Positions 9,201 to 17,388 of a stretch of 41,826 nt of DNA are shown here, piece by piece. The notes below the pieces were generated by a model. It was not told where the DNA came from, ran no database searches, and was given only the letters and a program-made list of their open reading frames with translations. Location of the stretch: positions 1 to 41,826 of the forward strand of contig JAGCFO010000030.1 in the NCBI GenBank assembly GCA_017650105.1, read 5' to 3'. Position 1 is the stretch's first letter; the number at the start of each line of letters is the position of its first letter. Origin of the DNA: Bacteroidaceae bacterium. GTDB taxonomy: Bacteria > Bacteroidota > Bacteroidia > Bacteroidales > Bacteroidaceae. Position numbers and translations under genes: made by a program.

Positions 9201-9409
9201 AGGCAAGTTTCTGCAAGCTGCGCAACGTATCGCTTGGATACTATATGCCAAAGAAGGTCTGCAAGAATCTTGGCATACAGAACTTCAAGGTTTATGCTCA
9301 GGGAAAGAATCTGGGCGATGTGTTCTCGACAGTCGACTTCCTCGACCTCGATCTTGGTACCAGCTACTACAATCGTGGCTTTACTATGGGCGTACAGATA
9401 GGTTTTTAA
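6272..9409 (+). CDS. SusC/RagA-family TonB-dependent outer-membrane transporter
   Basis: A 1045-residue protein. A signal peptide (residues 1-21, ending GLSA-Q) is followed by a carboxypeptidase-D regulatory-like domain (VKGTVVDATGEPVIGASV, about 26-100). Next come the TonB-box region DEVVVVGYG (103-111) and a plug domain with YVVDGVPL and STAIYGSRGANGVVLITTKRG-like sequence. The rest is a long beta-barrel ending in aromatic Phe, as outer-membrane barrels do. It forms the import pore that pairs with SusD, whose gene follows after 42 nt. No glycosidase, sensor or anti-sigma gene lies in the unit, so the substrate, glycan or peptide, is not predictable. Confidence 0.96.
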   Translation: MKKRLLLLLMPLMLVSMGLSAQNVSVKGTVVDATGEPVIGASVRVVQNPTIGVITDYDGNFAIEAPANAKQLEISYVGMATKKVNIQRGTLKVVLEEDAANLDEVVVVGYGVQKKSDVTGALARVNSEELNTRPVNNAFEALQGKVAGVDITSSERPGTIGSILIRGSRSIKASNEPLYVVDGVPLSSGGIETINPRDIESVDVLKDASSTAIYGSRGANGVVLITTKRGQVGKMSLNYSGAVTFEKLIDKQPSMTASDYITWRRWAYYNSAPDVYTPGDKPTYDQDQNFFSGDAAALANVNKGWVGGSWNGSLVSDTQWENFVTQTGITQEHTVSASGGTDNVQAMASVGYLNNEGTQKGQQYQRFTFASNVDVKAKPWFKMGAGFNASFGEQKYGYSRTGQSTNSGPTDIYGAAKALPHYTVAYDEKGDIITNPGGSVVNAYTVIDEWTKSNDNRESYRLLGSFYGLVDFGKIVEPLEGLTFKTNFGPDFRFYRNGIFIDSSSAVKMGSKNYASVRMNRYFSWTLDNMLNYDKEFGISKLGITLLQSASKYNFENMSESANMIPEANYLWYYMSSVDITDSGTYGASMSTGLSEWQLASYMARINYSLLDRYLLTVSGRYDGSSVLAEGHKWDFFPSAAFGWRIDQESFMEDVKAVDMLKLRFGLGTTGNSSVSPYSTLGNIQGFFVPFNNGNEQAFATNEPYYTSNMIELANKELGWEKTTQYNLGLDFSFLKGRINGSIDAYTSRTNRLLLPMSIPTLTGYNKTSANVGKTANKGIEIGLNVVPVQTKDFQWLSNLNFAYQKNRIVELATGKEDDISNEWFIGMPIGVWYTYEVDGLWQAEDAEEMAKFNENGANFEVGKVKPVDQLVLNEETGEYERDYIIDEKDKVIVGQKSPTLTFGWNNTFTYKSFELALELYGRAGYMISTGGEGQLGMYAQRQIDYWTPSNTNAEYQKPIYNTSGGDSYSGLLGFRKASFCKLRNVSLGYYMPKKVCKNLGIQNFKVYAQGKNLGDVFSTVDFLDLDLGTSYYNRGFTMGVQIGF

Positions 9410-9451
9410 TCGCATAGATAGAAAGAACATACGCACATGTATAATTATAAT

Positions 9452-11617
9452 ATGAAAAGAACAATGAAAAAGATATTCAGTCTCATCTTAGCGGTAGCTA
9501 TGCCTATCGCAGCTTTGGTAAGCTTGTCTTCCTGCAGCGATGAATTTCTCGAGGAGAACTGCCGTACCGCGCAGACCACCCAATGGTTTACGACGGAAGA
9601 AGGTATCCAGGACTTGTCCGACGCCCTATACGGAAACATACGCTGGCACTTTGGATACGAGTGGGCTTATGGCATCACTCTTTACGGATGTGATGAGTTT
9701 ACATCTGCTGCTGACCTTACCTCAGAGCCTTGGAACAACTATGACAGTCGTCTCCAATCTTCGAACTGTACTACGAAAAATGGTGCAGCCAACAATAACT
9801 GCCCTCCTATGGATGGCTTATGGAATCAAATGTACTTTGGTATCAATACTGCCAACACCATTATTGAAAGTGCCGAGAAGGTTACCAATGAGGAGATCCG
9901 CAAGCGCTGTCTCGGAGAAGCTTATTTCCTCCGTGGGTATAATTTCTATCGTCTGTTTGCCCAGTATGGTGCTGCTGTTTTGCAGACGAGCGTAGCAGGA
10001 GGTGTTGTCCGTTCGTTTGAGCGTGCTACCGAAGAAGCAATGCTTAATCAGGTTATTTCAGATTTCGAGCAGGCTTACGAAATGCTTCCTATTTCTTCTC
10101 CTCGTGGAGCCGGAGAGGGATGGGATAAGTATACCGCAGCCCACTTCTTGGCAAAGGCGCTGCTTTATCGTCAGAGCGAGCGTGCAGCTGATTTCAATGC
10201 AGCATACGATAAGGCAACTGACTTGAACAGAGCTATCGGCCTTTGTGATGAAGTGATTAAGGCTCATCCTCTTACTTCTGACTACGTGGATCTATACGCT
10301 CGCTGGACAGGTACGGATTGTGCCGCAGAAAGCAATCCTGAAATATTGATGGCTTGCCCTCATAGCGACAGCAATTCGGGACGTTATGGAAACCGTACAT
10401 ACAACTACTTCAACCCCCAGTTCTCCAACTTCTCGGGTGGTTATGTACAGCGTGGGCAGTACATTGGAGGAATGGATTTCCAGCGCTGCCGTCCTAACGA
10501 GTACACGTATGCTGTATTTGACAATGTAAACGACTCCCGTATGTGGAAGACATTCAAGACTATTTACGGATACAACAACTATCAGACTCCCGAGACAATG
10601 CAGGGCGTCGGCTGCCCTGAGGGCGCAGAACCTGTTCTTGGAGATCCCGGTATCATGTTTATTCTGAATAAGAAGGATGATGCTCGCTTTATCACAGGAC
10701 AAGACGGTGATACTCAGTACGGTTCTCTGGGACGCGGTGCTGTTTCTCACACGTTCGTGAATCCGGAGAATGGCAAGTGGGTGCCTAACGTAGCTTCTGT
10801 TTACGCAAATGGAAAGTACGATATGTACAATCATGGCGTCAGCGGCAACACGGCTACTTGCAACTTCTTCTGCGGCATCAACAAGACCGACGACGGAAGC
10901 CGTACGGGTGAGAAGGGCGATGCACATCGCAATGTCACAATGGCTCGTACGGGTGAAACATACCTTATCAAGGCAGAGTGCCAAGGACGTTTGGGTAACT
11001 ACGGAGAAGCCCTCAATACTATCAACGCCCTTCGCGAGCGTGCAGCTTTCAAGTCGGGAGAAGATCGTGAGGCTTACTGCGACGGATCGATGGCTTTCGC
11101 TGTTGCTGCTGGAGGTGATGCTGACAATTCCACAGCTACGGCTTCTCTTGGCAAGTGCAAGGATGCCGCAGGCGAAAAGCTTTCAAACATGGATGCATTC
11201 AAGGTTTCCTATATCCCGAAAAACACTTATTACCTCTCTACCGGCATCGAGAAAACTACTGCCAGCACAGAAGCAGCTATGAGGGTGACTTCGTTGAGCA
11301 ACCTTCCTGCTGAGGATAAGTGGGTGATGGAGAAGCTGGGCGTAACTCCAGGTGACAATCTCGACTGCTTCCTCAACTTCATCATGAACGAGCGCACGAG
11401 AGAGCTTCTTGGCGAATGGAACCGTTGGGAAGAGCTGGCTCGTACCAAGCTGTTGGTAAAGAGAGCTAAAGCCTTCAACCCCGAAGCTGCTGCTAATGTT
11501 TCTGATCGTCACATCTATCGTCCTGTTCCCCAGACGTTTATCGACGCTCTCCTGAATGAGGACGGAACAAACCTCACCGATGCTCAGAAAGCTGCTTGGC
11601 AGAACAAGGGCTGGTAA
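9452..11617 (+). CDS. SusD/RagB-family surface nutrient-binding lipoprotein
   Basis: A 721-residue lipoprotein. The basic n-region MKRTMKK and hydrophobic stretch end in the lipobox SLSSC (Cys28), so it should be lipid-anchored and surface-exposed. SusD-type features are the early AYFLRGYNFYRLFAQYG helix pair and the later RTGETYLIKAEC and ALNTINALRERA TPR-like helices. The C-terminal part carries FIMNERTRELLGEWNRWEEL, typical of the family. It is longer than many SusD proteins. In-frame ATGs at 9437 and 9464 are alternative starts; 9452 gives the most ordinary signal peptide. It acts as the lid and ligand binder for the SusC barrel upstream. Confidence 0.93.
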   Translation: MKRTMKKIFSLILAVAMPIAALVSLSSCSDEFLEENCRTAQTTQWFTTEEGIQDLSDALYGNIRWHFGYEWAYGITLYGCDEFTSAADLTSEPWNNYDSRLQSSNCTTKNGAANNNCPPMDGLWNQMYFGINTANTIIESAEKVTNEEIRKRCLGEAYFLRGYNFYRLFAQYGAAVLQTSVAGGVVRSFERATEEAMLNQVISDFEQAYEMLPISSPRGAGEGWDKYTAAHFLAKALLYRQSERAADFNAAYDKATDLNRAIGLCDEVIKAHPLTSDYVDLYARWTGTDCAAESNPEILMACPHSDSNSGRYGNRTYNYFNPQFSNFSGGYVQRGQYIGGMDFQRCRPNEYTYAVFDNVNDSRMWKTFKTIYGYNNYQTPETMQGVGCPEGAEPVLGDPGIMFILNKKDDARFITGQDGDTQYGSLGRGAVSHTFVNPENGKWVPNVASVYANGKYDMYNHGVSGNTATCNFFCGINKTDDGSRTGEKGDAHRNVTMARTGETYLIKAECQGRLGNYGEALNTINALRERAAFKSGEDREAYCDGSMAFAVAAGGDADNSTATASLGKCKDAAGEKLSNMDAFKVSYIPKNTYYLSTGIEKTTASTEAAMRVTSLSNLPAEDKWVMEKLGVTPGDNLDCFLNFIMNERTRELLGEWNRWEELARTKLLVKRAKAFNPEAAANVSDRHIYRPVPQTFIDALLNEDGTNLTDAQKAAWQNKGW

Positions 11618-11629
11618 TCGGTTTAGACT

Positions 11630-11992
11630 ATGAAGAGGAATCGGATTTATCATCTCTGTCTGACCTTTGCTGTTGTGCTGGCTCTTTCGTCGTGCGCAAA
11701 CAGCAGTGGGAAAGGGTATTACGAGTTGGTAGGCGGGAACCCCGATATCGACTACCTGGAGTTTCTCGATGACAGCACTTGCCTGTTTATCGCCCCAGGA
11801 CCCGTTGAGATGACTTGCCCTTATGTGGAGAAAGACGGTGTCATCACAGTCAATGTGATAGGCTTCGTCAAAGGAAGGCTCGTCCGAAAGGATAAAAACA
11901 CCTTGCAAGGAGAGGCTCCATTCTTCGAAGGGACGTGGAAAAAGACTCGCCCACATCGTGTGGCAGAACTTGTAAACGACGATTCCGACTGA
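11630..11992 (+). CDS. Small lipoprotein of unknown function in the susCD unit
   Basis: A 120-residue protein with an N-terminal signal ending in the lipobox ALSSC (Cys22). The mature part is short and beta-rich by appearance (YLEFLDDSTCLFI, GVITVNVIGFVKGRLV). It suggests a small sandwich fold like those used to score DNA or stress lipoproteins, but no family is recognised. It starts 12 nt after susD, so it is almost certainly co-transcribed and is the last gene before the terminator. A role beside SusCD at the outer membrane is inferred from position only. Confidence 0.8.
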   Translation: MKRNRIYHLCLTFAVVLALSSCANSSGKGYYELVGGNPDIDYLEFLDDSTCLFIAPGPVEMTCPYVEKDGVITVNVIGFVKGRLVRKDKNTLQGEAPFFEGTWKKTRPHRVAELVNDDSD

Positions 11993-12019
11993 CGATTCAT
12001 AGTCGAAAAAGACTTTCCG

Positions 12020-12050
12020 GCAGTGCTCCAGCGATGGGGCACTGCTTTTT
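12020..12050 (+). terminator. Intrinsic terminator of the susCD unit
   Basis: GCAGTGCTCC (12020-12029) pairs with GGGGCACTGC (12036-12045), 10 bp with one G-U pair, followed by TTTTT (12046-12050). It lies 28 nt after the lipoprotein stop. Confidence 0.88.
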
Positions 12051-12162
12051 GTACCAAGAGATTAGGTGTGTTTTTATGGATGAGAAAAGAGTTTGTCCCC
12101 TTGGGAAAAGAAGAAAGGCGGAAGCACCTTCAGATGTTGCCCTATAAGAGACAAAGAATCGA

Positions 12163-12202
12163 CTCACGCGCGCGTACCTTATTAATTAATTATGCGCGTG
12201 AG
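12163..12202. repeat. Inverted repeat around an AT-rich core
   Basis: CTCACGCGC (12163-12171) and GCGCGTGAG (12194-12202) are perfect 9-bp arms around a core containing TTAATTAATTA. It lies in the 490-bp non-coding stretch between the susCD terminator and DUF3467. Just after it, CAATCTCG[TC]CTGA occurs twice (about 12223-12256). There is no T-run, so it is not an obvious terminator. Confidence 0.55.
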
Positions 12203-12334
12203 AATTCCTGAACACCATCGGACAATCTCGTCTGAATAACAAACAATCTCGCCTGACGAAAGCGACTTCTCACTCAAAAGGCTTTCGGATGAGGCTCTTC
12301 GGAGGGGAGGGAAAGATGCATTGCCCATCGGAAA

Positions 12335-12420
12335 TTATGAAGAAGGAAGCGCGCGATATGAAGAAGGGAAAAAATTTTTTTTGTTCTCCAAAAAAAATTA
12401 TGAAGAAAGAATAATTCATG
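12335..12420 (+). repeat. AT-rich upstream element, copy A, reading as a 25-codon micro-ORF
   Basis: The core ATGAAGAAGGGAAAA plus T-run starts at 12358, 126 nt before the DUF3467 start and in the same direction. A frame from 12337 to 12414 encodes 25 residues beginning MKKEARDMKKGKNFF. Copy B (37140-37217) gives 25 residues beginning MKKESRDMKKGKNFL. The element ends exactly at the -33 box (12421) of the DUF3467 promoter. Whether the frame is translated is unknown. Confidence 0.7.
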
Positions 12421-12452
12421 TTTGTTTCTCTTGATAAAAAGCCCTATATTTG
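12421..12452 (+). promoter_or_regulatory. Bacteroides-type promoter for the DUF3467 gene
   Basis: TTTG (12421-12424), a 20-nt spacer and TATATTTG (12445-12452) are a full consensus match. The box lies 31 nt upstream of the start codon. Confidence 0.75.
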
Positions 12453-12483
12453 CCACAGAAAACAACCTAAAAAACATACCGAT

Positions 12484-12801
12484 ATGGATAACAATCAGAA
12501 ACCCGAAAACCAGTTCCAGATTGAACTGAAACCCGAAGTAGCCGAAGGCGTCTATGCCAACCTGGCTGTCATCTCCCATTCATCCAGCGAGTTTGTGCTC
12601 GATTTCATCCGCGTGCTTCCCGGCGTTCCGAAAGGGCAGGTCAAGTCGCGCGTCATCCTCACTCCCGAGCATGCCAAGCGACTGATGCTTGCTCTGCAGG
12701 ATAACATCGGTAAATACGAGAACACATTCGGCACCATCCAGCTGCCCGAAAAGAAGGGGATGTACATGCCCCGTATATCGGACTTCAAGGGCGAAGCATA
12801 G
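12484..12801 (+). CDS. DUF3467 domain protein
   Basis: A 105-residue soluble protein of the DUF3467 family. The characteristic stretches are EVAEGVYANLAVISHSSSEF and LDFIRVLPGVPKGQVKSRVI, followed by TPEHAKRLMLALQDNI. The start at 12484 follows the promoter correctly; an upstream in-frame ATG overlaps it. As I recall, Bacteroides relatives carry this gene between rpoC and rpsL, and here it also lies just ahead of rpsL, but no rpoC lies upstream. It has its own promoter and terminator. The molecular function of the family is not established. Confidence 0.88.
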   Translation: MDNNQKPENQFQIELKPEVAEGVYANLAVISHSSSEFVLDFIRVLPGVPKGQVKSRVILTPEHAKRLMLALQDNIGKYENTFGTIQLPEKKGMYMPRISDFKGEA

Positions 12802-12828
12802 CAAAACCGACCCCTTGTTCAAAGGTTG

Positions 12829-12866
12829 AGAAGACGAAAACCGAGCGTTTCGTCTTCTTCTTTTTT
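12829..12866 (+). terminator. Intrinsic terminator of the DUF3467 gene
   Basis: AGAAGACGAAA (12829-12839) and TTTCGTCTTCT (12848-12858) form a perfect 11-bp stem, followed by a T-run at 12861-12866. It separates the DUF3467 transcript from the ribosomal-protein operon. Confidence 0.85.
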
Positions 12867-12960
12867 ATGGTCATTTCTCCCGAAAAAAAGTGAGGGAAAA
12901 GCCGAAAACGTGCAGATTTAAGTTTTTTTAAGCATATTTTTCAAAAAAGACGAGACTTTT

Positions 12961-12991
12961 TTTGTCGAATCAAGAATTCTTCGTAAATTTG
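12961..12991 (+). promoter_or_regulatory. Main promoter of the rpsL ribosomal-protein operon
   Basis: TTTG (12961-12964), a 19-nt spacer and TAAATTTG (12984-12991) match the -33/-7 consensus fully. Transcription near 12998 gives a leader of about 140 nt. No comparable consensus pair was found inside the array down to rplQ. Confidence 0.8.
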
Positions 12992-13005
12992 CACCCCAAA
13001 ATGTA

Positions 13006-13084
13006 GAAACCGCACTTTTGGAAGAGTTTGTAAAGTGAAAGACAGGCTCATAGGAGATGAGGAGAAGAAGTGAGGCGCGGTTTC
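13006..13084 (+). promoter_or_regulatory. Structured 5' leader of rpsL
   Basis: GAAACCGC (13006-13013) pairs with GCGGTTTC (13077-13084). Inside, CACTTT (13013-13018) can pair with AAAGTG (13032-13037). This leaves an A-rich unpaired run ahead of the start. A feedback binding site for a ribosomal protein is a reasonable guess without direct proof. Confidence 0.4.
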
Positions 13085-13136
13085 CGACTGGATAAAGAAA
13101 AAATATTATAACTAAATAACTAAAAAATAAAACAAA

Positions 13137-13523
13137 ATGCCTACAATTCAGCAATTAGTAAGGAAAGGCCGTACGGTGCTGGTAGACAAGAGCAAGAGCC
13201 CTGCTTTGGATTCATGTCCACAGCGTCGTGGCGTCTGCGTTCGCGTGTACACTACCACCCCCAAGAAGCCTAATTCGGCAATGAGAAAAGTTGCCCGTGT
13301 ACGTTTGACAAACCAGAAGGAAGTCAACTCCTACATCCCCGGAGAGGGCCACAACCTTCAGGAGCACTCAATCGTACTCGTCCGCGGAGGCCGTGTAAAG
13401 GACCTTCCCGGTGTACGTTACCACATCGTTCGCGGTACGCTTGATACCGCAGGAGTCGCTAACCGCACGCAGCGCCGTTCAAAGTATGGTGCAAAGCGTC
13501 CGAAAGCTGCTAAGAAGAAATAA
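13137..13523 (+). CDS. rpsL: 30S ribosomal protein S12
   Basis: A 128-residue decoding-centre protein. It shows [14 protein letters not shown] and [13 protein letters not shown], both with the wild-type lysines at the positions where streptomycin-resistance changes occur in other bacteria. The C-terminus is Lys-rich. It is the first gene of the array. The start is preceded by an A-rich tract rather than a Shine-Dalgarno sequence, as is common in this phylum. Confidence 0.99.
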   Translation: MPTIQQLVRKGRTVLVDKSKSPALDSCPQRRGVCVRVYTTTPKKPNSAMRKVARVRLTNQKEVNSYIPGEGHNLQEHSIVLVRGGRVKDLPGVRYHIVRGTLDTAGVANRTQRRSKYGAKRPKAAKKK

Positions 13524-13714
13524 AGAAAAAACGTCGACCGGTCGTTGAAGAGGTGCAAAGCATCGGTGTCGTGAGGCATTCACAGTAAACGCCAGTCGTA
13601 AAACAATAGTATTAACCGTTTTTGGTTTGTTGAGCTAACAGGTTGAGTAAATGTCTCGGTGGAGACGTTGAAGGACAACAGCCTCAAACAAAAGACAAAA
13701 CAGAGTTTTTCGAA
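13524..13714 (+). promoter_or_regulatory. 191-nt rpsL-rpsG spacer with hairpins
   Basis: No gene is seen here. CGACCGGTCG (about 13535-13545) is self-complementary, and GTCTC/GAGAC (about 13652-13665) flank a short loop. In E. coli the S12-S7 spacer is the S7 feedback site, and this long spacer could do the same job. No promoter consensus was found. In-frame ATG codons in the spacer are not favoured as rpsG starts. Confidence 0.35.
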
Positions 13715-14191
13715 ATGAGAAAAGCAAAACCCAAAAAACGTGTGATCCTGCCGGATCCGAAGTTTAACGATACGAAAGTATCGAAGTTCGTGAACCATCT
13801 GATGTACGATGGTAAGAAGAACACATCCTATGAGATCTTCTATGATGCTCTGGAGCTTGTCGGTAAGAAGATGTCCGACAACGAGATGTCAGCCCTTGAG
13901 ATTTGGAAGAAGGCTCTTGACAATATCACTCCTCAAGTGGAGGTTAAGAGTAAGCGTATTGGTGGTGCTACCTTCCAGGTGCCTACTGAGATTCGCCCCG
14001 ACCGTAAGGAGAGCGTGTCCATGAAGAATATGATTGCTTATGCACGCAAGCGTGGCGGCAAGACTATGGCCGACAAGCTGGCAGCTGAAATCATGGATGC
14101 CTTCAACAATCAGGGAGGCGCATTCAAGCGCAAGGAAGACATGCACCGCATGGCTGAGGCCAACCGTGCATTCGCTCACTTCAGATTCTAA
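13715..14191 (+). CDS. rpsG: 30S ribosomal protein S7
   Basis: A 158-residue protein, normal length for the family. The start MRKAKPKKR was chosen over an ATG 24 codons upstream because it gives the usual S7 N-terminus. Typical stretches are [13 protein letters not shown] and [22 protein letters not shown] sequence, ending [16 protein letters not shown]7 organises the 3' major domain of 16S rRNA and is the str-operon repressor in E. coli. Confidence 0.98.
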   Translation: MRKAKPKKRVILPDPKFNDTKVSKFVNHLMYDGKKNTSYEIFYDALELVGKKMSDNEMSALEIWKKALDNITPQVEVKSKRIGGATFQVPTEIRPDRKESVSMKNMIAYARKRGGKTMADKLAAEIMDAFNNQGGAFKRKEDMHRMAEANRAFAHFRF

Positions 14192-14236
14192 TCAGAAAAA
14201 GATCCCTAACAATCACCAGCAAGTCGATCGGATCAA

Positions 14237-16354
14237 ATGGCGAAACAGGACCTACACTTGACGAGGAATATTGGTATCATGGCTCACATCGACGCCGGAA
14301 AGACCACTACTTCGGAGCGCATCCTCTACTATACGGGGCTTACCCACAAGATAGGAGAGGTGCACGACGGAGCAGCTACTATGGACTGGATGGAACAGGA
14401 GCAGGAGCGTGGTATCACTATCACTTCGGCAGCAACGACCACCCACTGGGAATGGAATGGCAATCACTATAAGATTAACTTGATTGACACTCCGGGACAC
14501 GTGGACTTCACAGCTGAGGTGGAGCGTTCGTTGCGCGTGCTCGACGGCGCTATAGCTACCTATTGCGCTGTGGGCGGTGTAGAGCCTCAGTCGGAAACGG
14601 TGTGGCGTCAGGCTGACAAGTACAGCGTCCCCCGTATCGGCTACGTCAACAAGATGGACCGCAGCGGAGCAGATTTCTATGGCGTGATGAACCAGATGAG
14701 AGGAATCCTGCATGCAAACCCCTGTGCCGTTGTCATCCCGATCGGATCGGAAGTCTCCTTCAAAGGTGTTGTCGACCTCATCCGCATGAAAGCCATCTAT
14801 TGGCACGATGAAACGTTGGGCGCCGACTACTCCGTAGAAGAGATTCCCGAGGAGATGATTGCCGAAGCCAAAGAGTGGAGGGAAAAATTGATGGACAATG
14901 TCGTTGAGTTTGACGATGAAGTTGCAATGAAATACTTGGAAGACTCATCCACCATCACGGAAGAAGATCTCATCAAGTGCATCCGCATCGGAACGCTCAA
15001 TATGTCCATCACCCCCATGCTCTGCGGTTCCTCCTTCAAGAACAAAGGCGTTCAGACCTTGCTGGATTATGTTTGCGCATTCTTGCCTTCTCCTTTGGAT
15101 ACGGGCCACATCAGCGGCATCAATCCAAACACGGGAAAAGAAGAGGATCGTATGCCCGACGAGGGAGACAAGACAGCTGCTCTTGCATTCAAGATTGCTG
15201 TTGATCCTTATGTCGGCCGCCTGGTTTACTTCCGCGTATATAGCGGATGTGTGACTTCGGGTTCATACGTGTACAATCCTCGTTCGGGTAAGAAGGAGCG
15301 GGTTTCGCGCTTGTTCCAGATGTTTTCCAACAAGCAGAACCCCGTGGAAGAAATATCTGCCGGCGACATAGGTGCCGGAGTAGGTTTCAAGGATATCCGT
15401 ACGGGTGATACGCTGTGCGACGAGAGCGCTCCTATCGTGCTTGAGTCGATGGACTTCCCCGAGCCGGTAATCGGCATTGCCGTTGAGCCTAAGTCACAGA
15501 AAGACGTGGACAAGCTTTCGAACGGACTTGCCAAGCTGGCAGAAGAAGATCCGACCTTTACGGTTCAGACAGACGAGCAGACAGGGCAGACAGTTATCTC
15601 AGGAATGGGAGAACTTCATCTTGACATCATCATCGATCGTCTGCGCAGAGAGTTCGGCGTTGAGTGCAACCAAGGAAAGCCTCAGGTGGCTTACAAGGAA
15701 GCAATCACCCAGGAAGTGGAGATTCGTGAAGTCTACAAGAAGCAAACAGGAGGCCGAGGCAAATTTGCTGATATTATTGTCAAGGTTGGTCCTGTGGATG
15801 CTGACTGGACACAGGGAGGGTTGCAGTTCGTAAATGAAGTCAAAGGAGGAAACATCCCCAATGAGTTTATTCCTTCTGTCCAGAAAGGCTTCCAGACGGC
15901 TATGCGCAATGGAGTGCTTGGCGGATTCCCGGTAGACTCACTGAAGGTGACTCTTCTCGACGGTTCGTCGCATCCGGTTGACTCAGACCAGCTGTCGTTT
16001 GAGATTTGCGCAAGCCTTGCTTTCAGAAACGCCTGCATGAAGTGCAAGCCTGTGGTGCTGGAACCCATGATGCAGCTTGAAGTTGTTACTCCCGAGGAGA
16101 ACATGGGCGATGTTATCGGTGATCTGAATAAACGTCGCGGACAAGTTGAAGGAATGGAAACGAGTCGCTCAGGCGCGCGAGTTATCAAGGCAAAGGTGCC
16201 TTTGGCAGAAATGTTCGGATATGTTACTGCGCTGCGCAGTATTACGAGTGGAAGGGCAACAAGCAGCATGACGTATGATCATCATGAGCCTTTGGCTAAA
16301 CAGATAGCCCAAGCAGTGTTGTCGGAGTGTGGAGGAAGAACAGAATTGTTGTAG
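14237..16354 (+). CDS. fusA: Translation elongation factor G
   Basis: A 705-residue translocase GTPase. G1 is AHIDAGKTT (residues 16-24), the switch I region is [13 protein letters not shown]3 is DTPGHVDF, and G4 is NKMD. Domains II to V follow in full, including the GGRGKFADI segment of domain IV and the domain V sequence near [10 protein letters not shown]. All GTPase motifs are intact, consistent with the housekeeping EF-G encoded in the str operon. It lies 45 nt after rpsG and 68 nt before rpsJ. Confidence 0.99.
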   Translation: MAKQDLHLTRNIGIMAHIDAGKTTTSERILYYTGLTHKIGEVHDGAATMDWMEQEQERGITITSAATTTHWEWNGNHYKINLIDTPGHVDFTAEVERSLRVLDGAIATYCAVGGVEPQSETVWRQADKYSVPRIGYVNKMDRSGADFYGVMNQMRGILHANPCAVVIPIGSEVSFKGVVDLIRMKAIYWHDETLGADYSVEEIPEEMIAEAKEWREKLMDNVVEFDDEVAMKYLEDSSTITEEDLIKCIRIGTLNMSITPMLCGSSFKNKGVQTLLDYVCAFLPSPLDTGHISGINPNTGKEEDRMPDEGDKTAALAFKIAVDPYVGRLVYFRVYSGCVTSGSYVYNPRSGKKERVSRLFQMFSNKQNPVEEISAGDIGAGVGFKDIRTGDTLCDESAPIVLESMDFPEPVIGIAVEPKSQKDVDKLSNGLAKLAEEDPTFTVQTDEQTGQTVISGMGELHLDIIIDRLRREFGVECNQGKPQVAYKEAITQEVEIREVYKKQTGGRGKFADIIVKVGPVDADWTQGGLQFVNEVKGGNIPNEFIPSVQKGFQTAMRNGVLGGFPVDSLKVTLLDGSSHPVDSDQLSFEICASLAFRNACMKCKPVVLEPMMQLEVVTPEENMGDVIGDLNKRRGQVEGMETSRSGARVIKAKVPLAEMFGYVTALRSITSGRATSSMTYDHHEPLAKQIAQAVLSECGGRTELL

Positions 16355-16422
16355 AAATTATTATCGGGCGAGCCGTTAGTGAATGACTCTTAGCGGATCC
16401 CCAAAGTTTAATATTAAAAGAT

Positions 16423-16728
16423 ATGAGTCAAAAAATTAGAATTAAGTTGAAATCTTACGATTACAATCTGGTTGATAAGTCAGCAGAGAAGATTGTAAAG
16501 ACTGTAAAGAGTACTGGTGCAACCGTGAGCGGACCGATTCCTCTCCCCACGCACAAACGTATCTATACAGTAAACCGTTCCACCTTCGTTAACAAGAAGG
16601 CTCGCGAGCAGTTCCAGTTGTCGTCCTACAAGCGTCTGATCGACATTTATGGATCAACAGCTAAGACCGTGGATGCCCTCATGAAGTTGGAGTTACCTTC
16701 GGGTGTTGAGGTTGAAATCAAAGTGTGA
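16423..16728 (+). CDS. rpsJ: 30S ribosomal protein S10
   Basis: A 101-residue protein with [21 protein letters not shown] at the N-terminus and [14 protein letters not shown] in the middle. In other bacteria S10 also serves as NusE in antitermination. It opens the S10-type part of the array and follows fusA directly, so the str and S10 clusters are joined here. Confidence 0.98.
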   Translation: MSQKIRIKLKSYDYNLVDKSAEKIVKTVKSTGATVSGPIPLPTHKRIYTVNRSTFVNKKAREQFQLSSYKRLIDIYGSTAKTVDALMKLELPSGVEVEIKV

Positions 16729-16770
16729 TCGTAAAAAGAGAGTTTTTAGTAATTATTAAATCTAACTGAA

Positions 16771-17388
16771 ATGCCAGGATTATTAGGAAAGAAAATCGGA
16801 ATGACATCCGTTTTCGGTGCCGATGGTAAGAATGTTCCATGCACCGTTATCGAAGTAGGTCCTTGTACAGTTACACAGATTAAGAATGTTGAGAAGGATG
16901 GATACGCTGCCGTTCAGGTAGGTTTCCAGGAGGCAAAGGAAAAGCACACGAGTGCTCCCTTGCTTGGTCACTTCAAGAAAGCTGGTGTAACTCCCAAGAG
17001 ACACTTGGCCGAGTTCAAGAATTTTGAGAAAGAGTACAATCTGGGAGATGTTATCACCGTCGATTTGTTCAGCGATGCAGCTTATGTAAATGTTATCGGC
17101 ACATCGAAGGGTCACGGATACCAGGGTGTTGTTAAAAGACACGGCTTCGGCGGTGTAGGCCAGTCTACACACGGCCAGCACAACCGTCAGCGTAAGCCAG
17201 GTTCTATTGGCGCATGTTCCTACCCCGCAAAGGTATTCAAGGGAATGCGTATGGCAGGCCAGATGGGTAACCAGCGTGTTACTGTTGCCAATCTGCAGGT
17301 TTTGAAGGTTATCCCCGAGCAGAATGTCCTTGTGATTAAAGGTTCTGTTCCCGGTTACAATGGTTCAATCGTAATTGTTGAGAAATAA
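16771..17388 (+). CDS. rplC: 50S ribosomal protein L3
   Basis: A 205-residue protein starting [15 protein letters not shown]. The central loop reaching towards the peptidyl-transferase centre reads [12 protein letters not shown]. The stop overlaps the rplD start by one base (TAATG), implying tight coupling of L3 and L4 translation. Confidence 0.98.
   Translation: MPGLLGKKIGMTSVFGADGKNVPCTVIEVGPCTVTQIKNVEKDGYAAVQVGFQEAKEKHTSAPLLGHFKKAGVTPKRHLAEFKNFEKEYNLGDVITVDLFSDAAYVNVIGTSKGHGYQGVVKRHGFGGVGQSTHGQHNRQRKPGSIGACSYPAKVFKGMRMAGQMGNQRVTVANLQVLKVIPEQNVLVIKGSVPGYNGSIVIVEK

Noticed and set aside
8543..9436. 297-codon antisense frame over susC
   Set aside because: It lies opposite a well-supported SusC barrel and has no recognisable domain.
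12023..12211. 62-codon frame after the susCD terminator
   Set aside because: It begins inside the terminator hairpin and runs through the inverted repeat; the composition does not look coding.
16355..16422. Terminator or new promoter between fusA and rpsJ
   Set aside because: Only weak pairing and no TAnnTTTG box with a spaced TTTG were found, so read-through from fusA is more likely.
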